Below are positions 1 through 5,448 of a stretch of DNA of 5,448 bases, piece by piece. The stretch lies in NCBI GenBank assembly GCA_020201015.1, contig JAIVHN010000071.1, positions 1-5,448 of the forward strand, read 5' to 3'. Under the pieces are notes generated by a model that made no database searches, had not been told where the DNA came from, and saw only the letters and a program-made list of their open reading frames with translations. The stretch is from Spirochaeta sp. (GTDB lineage: Bacteria > Spirochaetota > Spirochaetia > DSM-27196 > SLAA01). A program made the translations under genes and the position numbers. How positions within the stretch are numbered: position 1 is the stretch's first letter; every line of letters starts with the position of its first letter.

Positions 1-1257
1 GTGTTAGAAAACTCGCTCATTCTGCGACAAAGGTATCGTTCTGTATACAACCTCAACGAAAATCTACCCGCGACTACACAGCAAGGTTTGGAGGATCAGG
101 CATTCCGGTTCACGGGTATTACCGGAGAGCATCAGGCACGCCTCAGTACCTTCCCGTTACAGGACTTTGAGATTTTTGGTCAAAGCAGTCTCGTATATCG
201 TTTTGACACCCTTTTGTACCGTCGTGTCTTCGACTCCCGCAGTAATGATGAACCCGACGGCACGCCCGTTTATCGAGACGAGTATTTTGATTGGGATCCG
301 GACTATGTTTCCAACCATGATGCGACGGCCAATCTGCGGGCACAACTATGGCGGGCAACCCAATCACTCAGCTTAACTGCAACCTTACCCCCGGTTGAGC
401 AAGAGTTTTCCGGTCGGGCGGAAGCAAACACCGGGCCGTTGCGTACCATTGTTTCAACCGGGGTGCGCCGACCCGAGGATGAGGATTGGATATGGAATCC
501 ACTTGTTTTAGACCAACGATATCAACCAAATCCAAATCTTACTCTTGCCGAGCGTCTTGTGTACGAGATCGAAGAAGAGGAGATTACTTCCAGCGTAACC
601 AACCTCAGACTCTGGTTCCTCACACTGGGATTAACAGCGCGAACCACGAATAGTTTCCGTTTTGTTGGTGCACCAAACGGGTGGGAAGAGCGGGACGACC
701 GCGATTTTCGCCCGACAAATGCCAAGGTCTCTGTCGAGTACGACACCGAGACGCCTCCGTTATGGAAGAACAGAATCGGCAGTTCTGCCGTAATACGCTC
801 CACACTCGATATGGATTTGCTACGATATACTGAAAGTGTTTTCGATATACGTTTTGAGTATCTTGCTCGCGTATATCGGTTTATGGACCTGCGTTTTGCA
901 TCGGTCACGCGAAACGACCAACCTTACAGATATATACCGCAATTGTCGGATGAGCTGGGACTGGCACGTCGTAACATAGTCCAAGATCTGTTGGATTCCT
1001 TCAATTTCTTTGACACCCGCGCGCGAGAAACTTCCTTCTTTAACGTGCAGCAACTTGAAATTGGAGTTGTACACTATTTAGATGACTGGACTCTCAGCAT
1101 TGATTATTCCGGTCGGCCGGAGCTTGAGACCACCCCGGGAGGCATACAGCAGTTTAAGTGGAGTTCTCGCCTGGAACTGGCTTTGGTGTGGAGACCTATT
1201 CCGGAGCTTCAGCGTGAGATACTGTTCGAGGACGGCGAACTTGTTTTTGAGGAGTAG
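1..1257 (+). CDS. lptD: LptD/OstA-like outer-membrane protein, C-terminal part (5' end outside window)
   Basis: The frame is open from the first base and ends at TAG 1255-1257, giving 418 residues. A GTG happens to lie at position 1, but no ribosome binding site or signal peptide is visible and the residues read as mid-protein, so I treat it as a 3' fragment. The visible part is a run of amphipathic β-strands rich in aromatic and charged residues (for example 201-215 and 281-300), as expected of an outer-membrane barrel. Spirochaete LptD-like proteins tend to carry a WNP-type motif (here WIWNPLVL, 163-170), an SFNFFD segment (333-338), a VHYLDDW block (357-363) and a final strand ending WRPIPE (397-402); I recognise these by memory, not alignment. 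LptD inserts lipopolysaccharide or similar glycolipid into the outer leaflet with LptE. A tail of about 16 residues follows the last predicted strand, rather than the chain ending on an aromatic residue. It could instead be another large OM barrel. It is separated from phoH by 101 bp and a promoter, so is probably a separate unit. Confidence 0.65.
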   Translation: MLENSLILRQRYRSVYNLNENLPATTQQGLEDQAFRFTGITGEHQARLSTFPLQDFEIFGQSSLVYRFDTLLYRRVFDSRSNDEPDGTPVYRDEYFDWDPDYVSNHDATANLRAQLWRATQSLSLTATLPPVEQEFSGRAEANTGPLRTIVSTGVRRPEDEDWIWNPLVLDQRYQPNPNLTLAERLVYEIEEEEITSSVTNLRLWFLTLGLTARTTNSFRFVGAPNGWEERDDRDFRPTNAKVSVEYDTETPPLWKNRIGSSAVIRSTLDMDLLRYTESVFDIRFEYLARVYRFMDLRFASVTRNDQPYRYIPQLSDELGLARRNIVQDLLDSFNFFDTRARETSFFNVQQLEIGVVHYLDDWTLSIDYSGRPELETTPGGIQQFKWSSRLELALVWRPIPELQREILFEDGELVFEE

Positions 1258-1306
1258 GAACGGTACAGGTGTGCCGAGCAGCGTGAAGACTGCAGATATT
1301 GGCGTC

Positions 1307-1336
1307 TTGACCTGGCGCTGGCGCCAGCACTATACT
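1307..1336 (+). promoter_or_regulatory. Sigma-70-type promoter for the phoH-ybeY-tlyC-TPR operon
   Basis: A -35 hexamer TTGACC (1307-1312, 5 of 6 to TTGACA) and a -10 hexamer TATACT (1331-1336, 5 of 6 to TATAAT) are separated by 18 bp. Transcription would begin near 1342-1344, giving a leader of only about 16 nt that consists almost entirely of the phoH ribosome binding site. It sits in the only intergenic gap and points into the overlapped gene chain, which supports it being real. The call is by consensus match only. Confidence 0.7.
1317..1328. promoter_or_regulatory. Perfect 12-bp palindrome in the promoter spacer, possible operator
   Basis: GCTGGCGCCAGC reads the same on both strands and lies between the -35 and -10 hexamers, ending 2 bp before the -10. 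A dimeric regulator bound here would block RNA polymerase. The first half overlaps a direct repeat CTGGCG at 1312-1317 and 1318-1323. No regulator gene is in the window, and a 12-bp palindrome can arise by chance or from local GC-rich repetition, so the operator role is inference. Confidence 0.4.
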
Positions 1337-1347
1337 TTATCGAGGAT

Positions 1348-1353
1348 AAGGAG
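1348..1353 (+). promoter_or_regulatory. Ribosome binding site of phoH that fixes a TTG start
   Basis: AAGGAG lies 5 nt before TTG 1359-1361. There is no ATG or GTG nearby in this frame that would keep the conserved N-terminus, so this site is what decides the TTG start. Confidence 0.85.
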
Positions 1354-1358
1354 AGGCA

Positions 1359-2321
1359 TTGGCCCAAAGTACCACAGTTGTTCTTGCGGATCATAATATA
1401 GTCGGCGAGTTATGCGGAGCCAACGACCGAAATATCGCTCACTTAGAACGTCTCCTCCAAGCGCGTGTAACCACACGTGGAAATGAAATTCATCTAACCG
1501 ACTCCGACCCAGAAAAACAAAGAATCTTCTCCGAGGTGCTTCGTCGGCTTGAACAACATGTGTATGCTGGCATAAGTATCGGTGTGGATCTGATCCAGTC
1601 CGTCTATCGCACGGTAACCGAAAATGATACACAAGGGGCGGATATGCTCCTTGAACAACGAATAGAGTTACCAGGTCTAGGGCCCACAATAACGCCCCGT
1701 AGTCATGCCCAAGCTTGTTACATTCAAAGTCTACAAACCAAGGAAATGGTTTTTTGCATTGGACCGGCTGGAACCGGCAAAACCTATCTCGCCGTGGCAG
1801 CCGCACTGCAAGACATTCTTACACGGAGAAAGCGGAAGCTCGTCTTGACCCGGCCTGTAGTTGAGGCCGGTGAGAATCTTGGTTTTCTACCCGGGGATCT
1901 GGCGCAAAAAATTAATCCGTACTTGCGGCCTCTCTATGACGCCATTGAAGACCTGAGTTCGGGCGAGTTGCTTCATAAACTTGAGTCAAACAACATGATT
2001 GAAATCGCCCCTTTAGCATACATGCGTGGACGTAGTCTGAAAGACTGTGTGATCTTGCTTGATGAGGCACAGAACACGAGCAAAGAGCAAATGAAAATGT
2101 TTCTCACCCGGATCGGAGAGGGCTCACGCGCGTTTATAACCGGAGATGTTACCCAGATCGACCTGCCTCGGAAATCAAATTCCGGTCTGTTGCATGCCGT
2201 ACGGTTGTTAAACTCAATTGAGGAGCTCGATATCAATTTTCTTTCGGGGAAAGATGTAGTACGGAGTGCAATTGTTCAGAAAATAGTTGCAGCCTACGAA
2301 GCGGACACGGAACATCAATGA
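1359..2321 (+). CDS. phoH: PhoH-family ATPase (PhoL/YbeZ type)
   Basis: A cytoplasmic P-loop NTPase of 320 residues, the usual length for the family. Residues about 6-70 form the N-terminal region typical of PhoH proteins, with a pattern resembling a KH-type nucleic-acid-binding fold. The ATPase domain (about 113-316) has Walker A GPAGTGKT at 135-142, RPVVEAGE at 165-172, GFLPGD at 175-180, Walker B VILLDEAQN at 231-239 and the sensor-like TGD at 261-263; all key residues are intact. This domain is related to the motor of superfamily 1 helicases. Family members are thought to act on RNA with YbeY in ribosome quality control and rRNA maturation; the precise reaction is not settled. The start is TTG with a strong ribosome binding site. 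The stop overlaps the ybeY start in ATGA (2318-2321), so the two are probably translationally coupled. In many other bacteria a membrane HD-domain (PgpH) gene lies between phoH and ybeY; here there is none. Confidence 0.96.
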   Translation: MAQSTTVVLADHNIVGELCGANDRNIAHLERLLQARVTTRGNEIHLTDSDPEKQRIFSEVLRRLEQHVYAGISIGVDLIQSVYRTVTENDTQGADMLLEQRIELPGLGPTITPRSHAQACYIQSLQTKEMVFCIGPAGTGKTYLAVAAALQDILTRRKRKLVLTRPVVEAGENLGFLPGDLAQKINPYLRPLYDAIEDLSSGELLHKLESNNMIEIAPLAYMRGRSLKDCVILLDEAQNTSKEQMKMFLTRIGEGSRAFITGDVTQIDLPRKSNSGLLHAVRLLNSIEELDINFLSGKDVVRSAIVQKIVAAYEADTEHQ

Positions 2322-2845
2322 ACACTATTGAAATAACTGCTGAGGACGTTCCTTTACCGGCGCCAGAGGATCGCATCGTAGCTTTTGTCAACGCGGTTCT
2401 GCTTCGTCTGAACAGAACTCAGCATGAACTCTCTATTTTGTTCTGCACGGATGATCGTATTCGAAAGGTCAACCTCGCTTTTCGGGGCAAGGATGAAGCA
2501 ACCGATGTCCTGTCTTTTGCTCAGGACGAGGATGGTGATGCTCAGGACACTCATGCTCAGGAGGATGACGCTGCGTCTGCCGCCAATGTAGCAGCTGTCT
2601 CCAAGCGGGAAGACATGCAACCAGAGAGCCTACACCTGCTTGGTGATATTGTACTCGCGCTTCCGTATCTACGTCGGCAGGCAGAAGAGTATAAGGTTAG
2701 TTTTGAATCCGAGCTCAAGCGAATGCTGGTACATGGTATGCTGCATCTCGTAGGTGTTCACCACAACACTGAAGAGCAGCACCGAACCATGCTTGATCGC
2801 CAAGAAGCACTACTACAAGAACTTGAACAGGAGTATAGGTTTTGA
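2318..2845 (+). CDS. ybeY: Endoribonuclease YbeY, with an acidic insertion
   Basis: YbeY is a zinc-dependent single-strand endoribonuclease needed for maturation of 16S rRNA 3' ends and for 70S quality control. This protein has 175 residues; E. coli YbeY is about 155. Visible family marks are the TDVLSF motif at 62-67, LGDIVL at 108-113, and the metal-binding histidines H139, H143 and H149 in HGMLHLVGVHH with the expected spacing. Two features are unusual. The residue before the last histidine is H148, where most members have Asp. Between TDVLSF and LGDI there are about 41 residues instead of the 13 in the E. coli protein, an Asp/Glu/Gln/Ala-rich stretch (about 69-104) built partly from a repeated AQD/AQE unit. 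The insertion lies in a loop and should not break the fold. The ATG start overlaps the phoH stop by 4 nt with no strong Shine-Dalgarno, consistent with coupling to phoH. Confidence 0.96.
   Translation: MNTIEITAEDVPLPAPEDRIVAFVNAVLLRLNRTQHELSILFCTDDRIRKVNLAFRGKDEATDVLSFAQDEDGDAQDTHAQEDDAASAANVAAVSKREDMQPESLHLLGDIVLALPYLRRQAEEYKVSFESELKRMLVHGMLHLVGVHHNTEEQHRTMLDRQEALLQELEQEYRF
2518..2562 (+). repeat. ybeY: In-frame short repeat inside ybeY (9-mer, three copies)
   Basis: TGCTCAGGA occurs at 2518-2526, 2539-2547 and 2554-2562. The spacings of 21 and 15 bp are both multiples of three, so each copy is read in the same frame and encodes Ala-Gln-Asp, Ala-Gln-Asp and Ala-Gln-Glu at residues 68-70, 75-77 and 80-82. 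This suggests the acidic loop of YbeY grew by small in-frame duplications. Confidence 0.8.
2829..2833 (+). promoter_or_regulatory. Ribosome binding site of tlyC, within the ybeY 3' end
   Basis: AGGAG lies 8 nt before TTG 2842-2844 and inside the last codons of ybeY. It supports the TTG start, which overlaps the ybeY stop as TTGA (2842-2845). Confidence 0.75.
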
Positions 2846-3636
2846 AGGACATCGGCTTTTTAAAAAAGCTGTTTAGCCGAGATGAGTGGCGGGAAGCTGG
2901 CCTGGACCCGAGTCTGAGTCTGGAAAAACGCGACATGATTCGCGGTATTGTAGAACTCTCGGATACCACGGTCAAAGAAGTGATGGTGCCTCGAATTGAC
3001 GTGGAGTTTATCTCGACAACCATGGATATGGCCTCCATCAAAAAAAAGGTGGCCGAGTTTGGCTACTCGAGGTATCCGGTGTATGAAGACACTATCGATA
3101 ACGTAGTCGGTGTGCTCTATGCCAAAGATCTCTTGCAGTATCTGGGAGATGGAGCTGAAGCCCCAGCCGTACCGACAATAGCAAGGCGGCCATTTTTCGT
3201 CCCCGAGAGTAAACGGCTTGACTCCCTGCTCCGCGAAATGAAAAAGCGGCGTGTTCACATTGCCGTAGCAGTTGATGAGTACGGTGGAGTCTCCGGAATA
3301 GTGTGTCTTGAAGATATCCTTGAGGAAATAGTTGGAGAGATACAAGACGAGTTCGATAACGAACGCGAGGACATCCTTACTATTGGAGATCAAGTTTACC
3401 TCTGCGACGCGCGGGTTTCTATTGAAGATTTGAACGAACAGCTTAGTCTCAGTATCCCAGAGGAAGACTTTGATACTTTAGGAGGCTTTGTTTTTGAATT
3501 GTTCGGAAAGATTCCGGTAAAGTACGAAAAAACTTCGTTTCGTGATATGAGTTTTATCGTGCAGGAAATGGACGGCCACAAAATTAACACGGTGAAAATT
3601 GTTGCGGGCAAGGAAGAAAAAGACAATGCGGATTAA
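2842..3636 (+). CDS. tlyC: TlyC/CorC-type CBS-pair protein (hemolysin family)
   Basis: The 264 residues contain a CBS pair followed by a CorC/HlyC (transporter-associated) domain. CBS1 spans about 44-103, opening with EVMVPR at 46-51; CBS2 spans about 113-170, with VDEYGGVSGIV at 144-154 and the acidic helix EDILEEIVGEIQDE at 157-170. The C-terminal domain is about 180-256, with DTLGGFVFELFGKIP at 211-225. There is no N-terminal CNNM (DUF21) membrane domain and no signal peptide, so this is the short cytosolic form, like TlyC of Brachyspira and E. coli CorC. CBS pairs bind adenine nucleotides, and relatives are linked to Mg2+/Co2+ efflux or to ribosome-associated processes; the 'hemolysin' label comes from old cloning work and is not good evidence of toxin activity. 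The start is TTG with AGGAG upstream, overlapping the ybeY stop by 4 nt. Its own stop (TAA 3634-3636) lies 11 nt inside the next gene. Confidence 0.93.
   Translation: MKDIGFLKKLFSRDEWREAGLDPSLSLEKRDMIRGIVELSDTTVKEVMVPRIDVEFISTTMDMASIKKKVAEFGYSRYPVYEDTIDNVVGVLYAKDLLQYLGDGAEAPAVPTIARRPFFVPESKRLDSLLREMKKRRVHIAVAVDEYGGVSGIVCLEDILEEIVGEIQDEFDNEREDILTIGDQVYLCDARVSIEDLNEQLSLSIPEEDFDTLGGFVFELFGKIPVKYEKTSFRDMSFIVQEMDGHKINTVKIVAGKEEKDNAD
3611..3616 (+). promoter_or_regulatory. Ribosome binding site of the TPR gene
   Basis: AGGAAG lies 9 nt before ATG 3626-3628, inside the end of tlyC. Together with the signal peptide that begins exactly there, it fixes this start. Confidence 0.65.
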
Positions 3637-5448
3637 GCGTACGTTACGCCTCAACACTTGTGTAAGCGCGGTTCTTCTGCTAGTTGTGCCCGCTTTCGTC
3701 TCAGCGTCGCCTCGTGAGTCAGAGGAAGCAGGAAGGCGCGCACTTGTCACAGGCAATTACTACGAAGCTATTGAGTTATTTGCTGAAGCTCTAGATACGA
3801 ATCCAAGATACCTTGAGGCTTTGCTCGGCACAGCAGAGGCATACCTTGAACTCAACGAAGCTGAAGTTGCAGAAGTGTTTCTTACTCAGGCTCAGCCGCT
3901 TGCTGGAAACCGGCCCATCTATCTGTTGCTTAGGGCGCGTGTGGAGCTTGCGAGCGGCCGTCCGGCAGAGGCGGAAGCGCATTATCGGAGCGTGCTTGAG
4001 CGTGAACCCAACAACGTGGACGCGCAGCTTGGCCTTGCCGAACTACAACTAGCCAACGGCAACGCCGCAGAGGCGCGACGGCTCTACGAAGACATTTTGC
4101 GTGTTTCCCCGCAGAGTCGTCGTGGGCTTTTGTCTTTGGCCTTGTTGTATGACGCACAAGGTGACAGTGAGGCTGCGGAGAGTTACCTATTAACTGCACT
4201 GCAGTACCACCGCGAAAACCCACAGGTGCATCTACTTGCTGGCGAGTATTATCGGGCACGGGGGCTTTTGACGCGGGCGGAACGACATGCCGGTACTGCG
4301 GTAGCGCTTGAACCCGAGTACCTTGGAGCCTTAACCTTACTTGCTCGAATTTTTTATGAACAAGACCGATACGCTGAGGCGGTTGGGGTAACCCAACAAG
4401 TTATTGGCATAGAACGAAACAGTCCGCATGCCTGGTATATTGCCGCGCTTTCCGACTACAAGCGCGACAGGCTCGAAGACGCCCTCGACGCATTTGAAAT
4501 CGCAGTTGAGCTCAGTCCCGATCGGGAGATTATTCGACTGGCTTTAGAGGACGTTCTCCTGACGGAGTTGCCTTTGGAGGACGAGCGCCGTGCACAGTTT
4601 GCAGCTTACCATTTTCGTAGGGCCGAAGAGTTTGCCGATCGAAACTACCACCACCGCGCGTCGGTGAGCTATCGCAACGGTTTGCAGCTTGATCCTTACA
4701 ACTACGACGCGCGTATGGCCTATGCCGACCTTTTTCGGCTCGCCGGTAGTAGTGCGCGCTATCTTCAGGAGCTTGAAGTCTTGCGAGATTTGGGACACGA
4801 ACGTGACGAGTTACTAGATCGCATTGAAACATTTGCTCATCTCGGAATGGATGATGTCTCACATGGGTGGGGAGTGAATCAGTTCAACAGCCCTCGTGAC
4901 CGAATTGAGGTATCGCTGTTCACAATAACCGAACCAAACCAGCTGGAGCTTCCCGACAGTGATGCCCTGCTGGTTGGTGCACTTCGCCGACATCTGTTGC
5001 GCTATGAACAGATTGCCGTCGCTACAAATTCCTTTCTTGCATCTGGCTTTGCCGATGCCTTTGCACGCGCTCGCAGCGCCGGAGACGACTATTTTGCTAT
5101 TGTCCGTTACGACGAAGTAGATCGCAACTTCGGTAGCTATCTTACCTTGTATAGCGCGGCAACCGGCACCGAGGTGTCTCGCCTCTCAGCGCTACGAGCT
5201 GGAAACGATCGTGTACTTGAGGCGCATCGTTCACTTGCTTTGCAACTTGCCGAGTTAGTGCCGTTGCGCGGACGAATCCTCAACAGGCGTTTTGAACGGG
5301 CACTGATAAATATTGGACGTCTGGATGGAATTGAAGAGGATATGGAACTCGTGGTGGTACGGGCAAATGATTTCGATCTTGCGCCGAACCGCCCGGAGTT
5401 TCGATACTCAGACGACGCTGTCCTCGGGCGCTTTGTAGTAAGTGGGGT
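3626..5448 (+). CDS. Exported TPR-repeat protein with a C-terminal FlgT-like domain (3' end outside window)
   Basis: The ATG at 3626 opens a frame with no stop to the window edge: 607 codons plus 2 nt. Residues 1-27 are a Sec signal peptide: basic start (MRIKR), hydrophobic core about 13-24, and a VSA site at 25-27 for signal peptidase I. C12 is badly placed for a lipoprotein. Residues about 33-390 hold roughly 8-10 TPR-type helix pairs, for example 33-60, 98-129, 132-163, 166-197, 200-230, 233-264, 267-298 and 323-357, with the usual A/G-x-x-Y/F and terminal P pattern. TPRs bind other proteins. From about 412 the repeats stop. Residues 425-545 look like a mixed α/β domain, and 546-585 (GRILNRR...INIGRLDGIEEDMELVVV) resemble the small β-domain at the end of FlgT-type proteins and similar envelope proteins. 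Export to the periplasm or outer membrane is likely; the function is not known to me. It overlaps tlyC by 11 nt, so it is the fourth gene of the operon. Confidence 0.88.
   Translation, partial: MRIKRTLRLNTCVSAVLLLVVPAFVSASPRESEEAGRRALVTGNYYEAIELFAEALDTNPRYLEALLGTAEAYLELNEAEVAEVFLTQAQPLAGNRPIYLLLRARVELASGRPAEAEAHYRSVLEREPNNVDAQLGLAELQLANGNAAEARRLYEDILRVSPQSRRGLLSLALLYDAQGDSEAAESYLLTALQYHRENPQVHLLAGEYYRARGLLTRAERHAGTAVALEPEYLGALTLLARIFYEQDRYAEAVGVTQQVIGIERNSPHAWYIAALSDYKRDRLEDALDAFEIAVELSPDREIIRLALEDVLLTELPLEDERRAQFAAYHFRRAEEFADRNYHHRASVSYRNGLQLDPYNYDARMAYADLFRLAGSSARYLQELEVLRDLGHERDELLDRIETFAHLGMDDVSHGWGVNQFNSPRDRIEVSLFTITEPNQLELPDSDALLVGALRRHLLRYEQIAVATNSFLASGFADAFARARSAGDDYFAIVRYDEVDRNFGSYLTLYSAATGTEVSRLSALRAGNDRVLEAHRSLALQLAELVPLRGRILNRRFERALINIGRLDGIEEDMELVVVRANDFDLAPNRPEFRYSDDAVLGRFVVSG

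Larger units (their letters stand above)
1258..1358 (+). other. Intergenic region between the OM protein gene and phoH
   Basis: This is the only gap between genes in the window. Its right half holds the promoter, palindrome and ribosome binding site listed separately. The left half (1258-1306) shows only a weak 5-bp inverted repeat (AAGAC 1286-1290 with GTCTT 1304-1308, 13-nt loop). No GC-rich stem followed by a T-run is present, so I see no intrinsic terminator for the upstream gene; read-through into phoH is possible. Confidence 0.8.

Noticed and set aside
1286..1308. AAGAC/GTCTT inverted repeat as a regulatory hairpin
   Set aside because: Only 5 bp with a 13-nt loop and no extension either way; expected by chance.
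1313..1340. GC-rich inverted repeat followed by TATACTTTAT as an intrinsic terminator of the upstream gene
   Set aside because: The stem would have a loop of 0-2 nt and there is no run of T after it; the bases read better as a promoter spacer and -10 hexamer.
1082..1396. A 104-codon + frame bridging the OM protein gene end and the phoH start
   Set aside because: It runs through the promoter and into phoH in another frame, with no ribosome binding site and no recognisable product.
1330..1806. A 158-codon open frame on the minus strand across the start of phoH
   Set aside because: It lies opposite the conserved phoH frame, has no family resemblance and no promoter or ribosome binding site that I can see.
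2860..3393. A 177-codon open frame on the minus strand opposite tlyC
   Set aside because: It mirrors the codon structure of tlyC; the + strand frame has clear CBS and CorC domains, so this is a shadow.
2842..3636. TlyC as a secreted toxin or virulence hemolysin
   Set aside because: It has no signal peptide and is a typical cytosolic CBS-pair/CorC protein; the name is historical.
3813..4862. Several open frames of 63-110 codons on both strands within the TPR gene
   Set aside because: All lie inside one continuous + frame with signal peptide and TPR repeats; their translations are rich in Arg, Pro and His as expected of out-of-frame reading of GC-rich codons.

Overview
The window looks like ordinary chromosome from a diderm bacterium, most probably a spirochaete of the Spirochaeta/Treponema group. 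The grounds are gene order and protein character: a divergent LptD/OstA-like outer-membrane protein, then PhoH, YbeY, a TlyC/CorC-type protein with no membrane domain, and an exported TPR protein. The assignment is from family knowledge, not a search. All genes lie on the + strand and coding is nearly continuous.

Layout. (1) 1-1257: the 3' part of a β-strand-rich outer-membrane protein, probably the C-terminal barrel of an LptD-like protein, cut by the left edge. (2) 1258-1358: the only intergenic gap. It holds a good sigma-70-type promoter (TTGACC, 18-bp spacer, TATACT) with a perfect 12-bp palindrome in the spacer, then a strong ribosome binding site. (3) 1359-2321: PhoH-family ATPase with a TTG start. 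(4) 2318-2845: YbeY endoribonuclease, overlapping phoH by 4 nt. It carries an acidic, internally repeated insertion and an HH in place of the usual DH at the end of the metal motif. (5) 2842-3636: TlyC/CorC-like CBS-pair protein, TTG start, overlapping ybeY by 4 nt. (6) 3626-5448: a secreted TPR protein overlapping the previous gene by 11 nt and running off the right edge. Its second half is a non-TPR domain, part of which resembles the small β-domain at the C-terminus of FlgT-type proteins.

How the genes fit together. phoH-ybeY-tlyC-TPR form one translationally overlapped operon, probably transcribed from the promoter at 1307-1336. PhoH and YbeY are a well-known pair in rRNA maturation and RNA quality control, and a CorC/TlyC-type protein often follows them. 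The exported TPR protein is the least expected member and the least characterised. I see no mobile element, CRISPR array, tRNA, rRNA or defence system here. This is mainly a conserved housekeeping locus with a few lineage-specific features.
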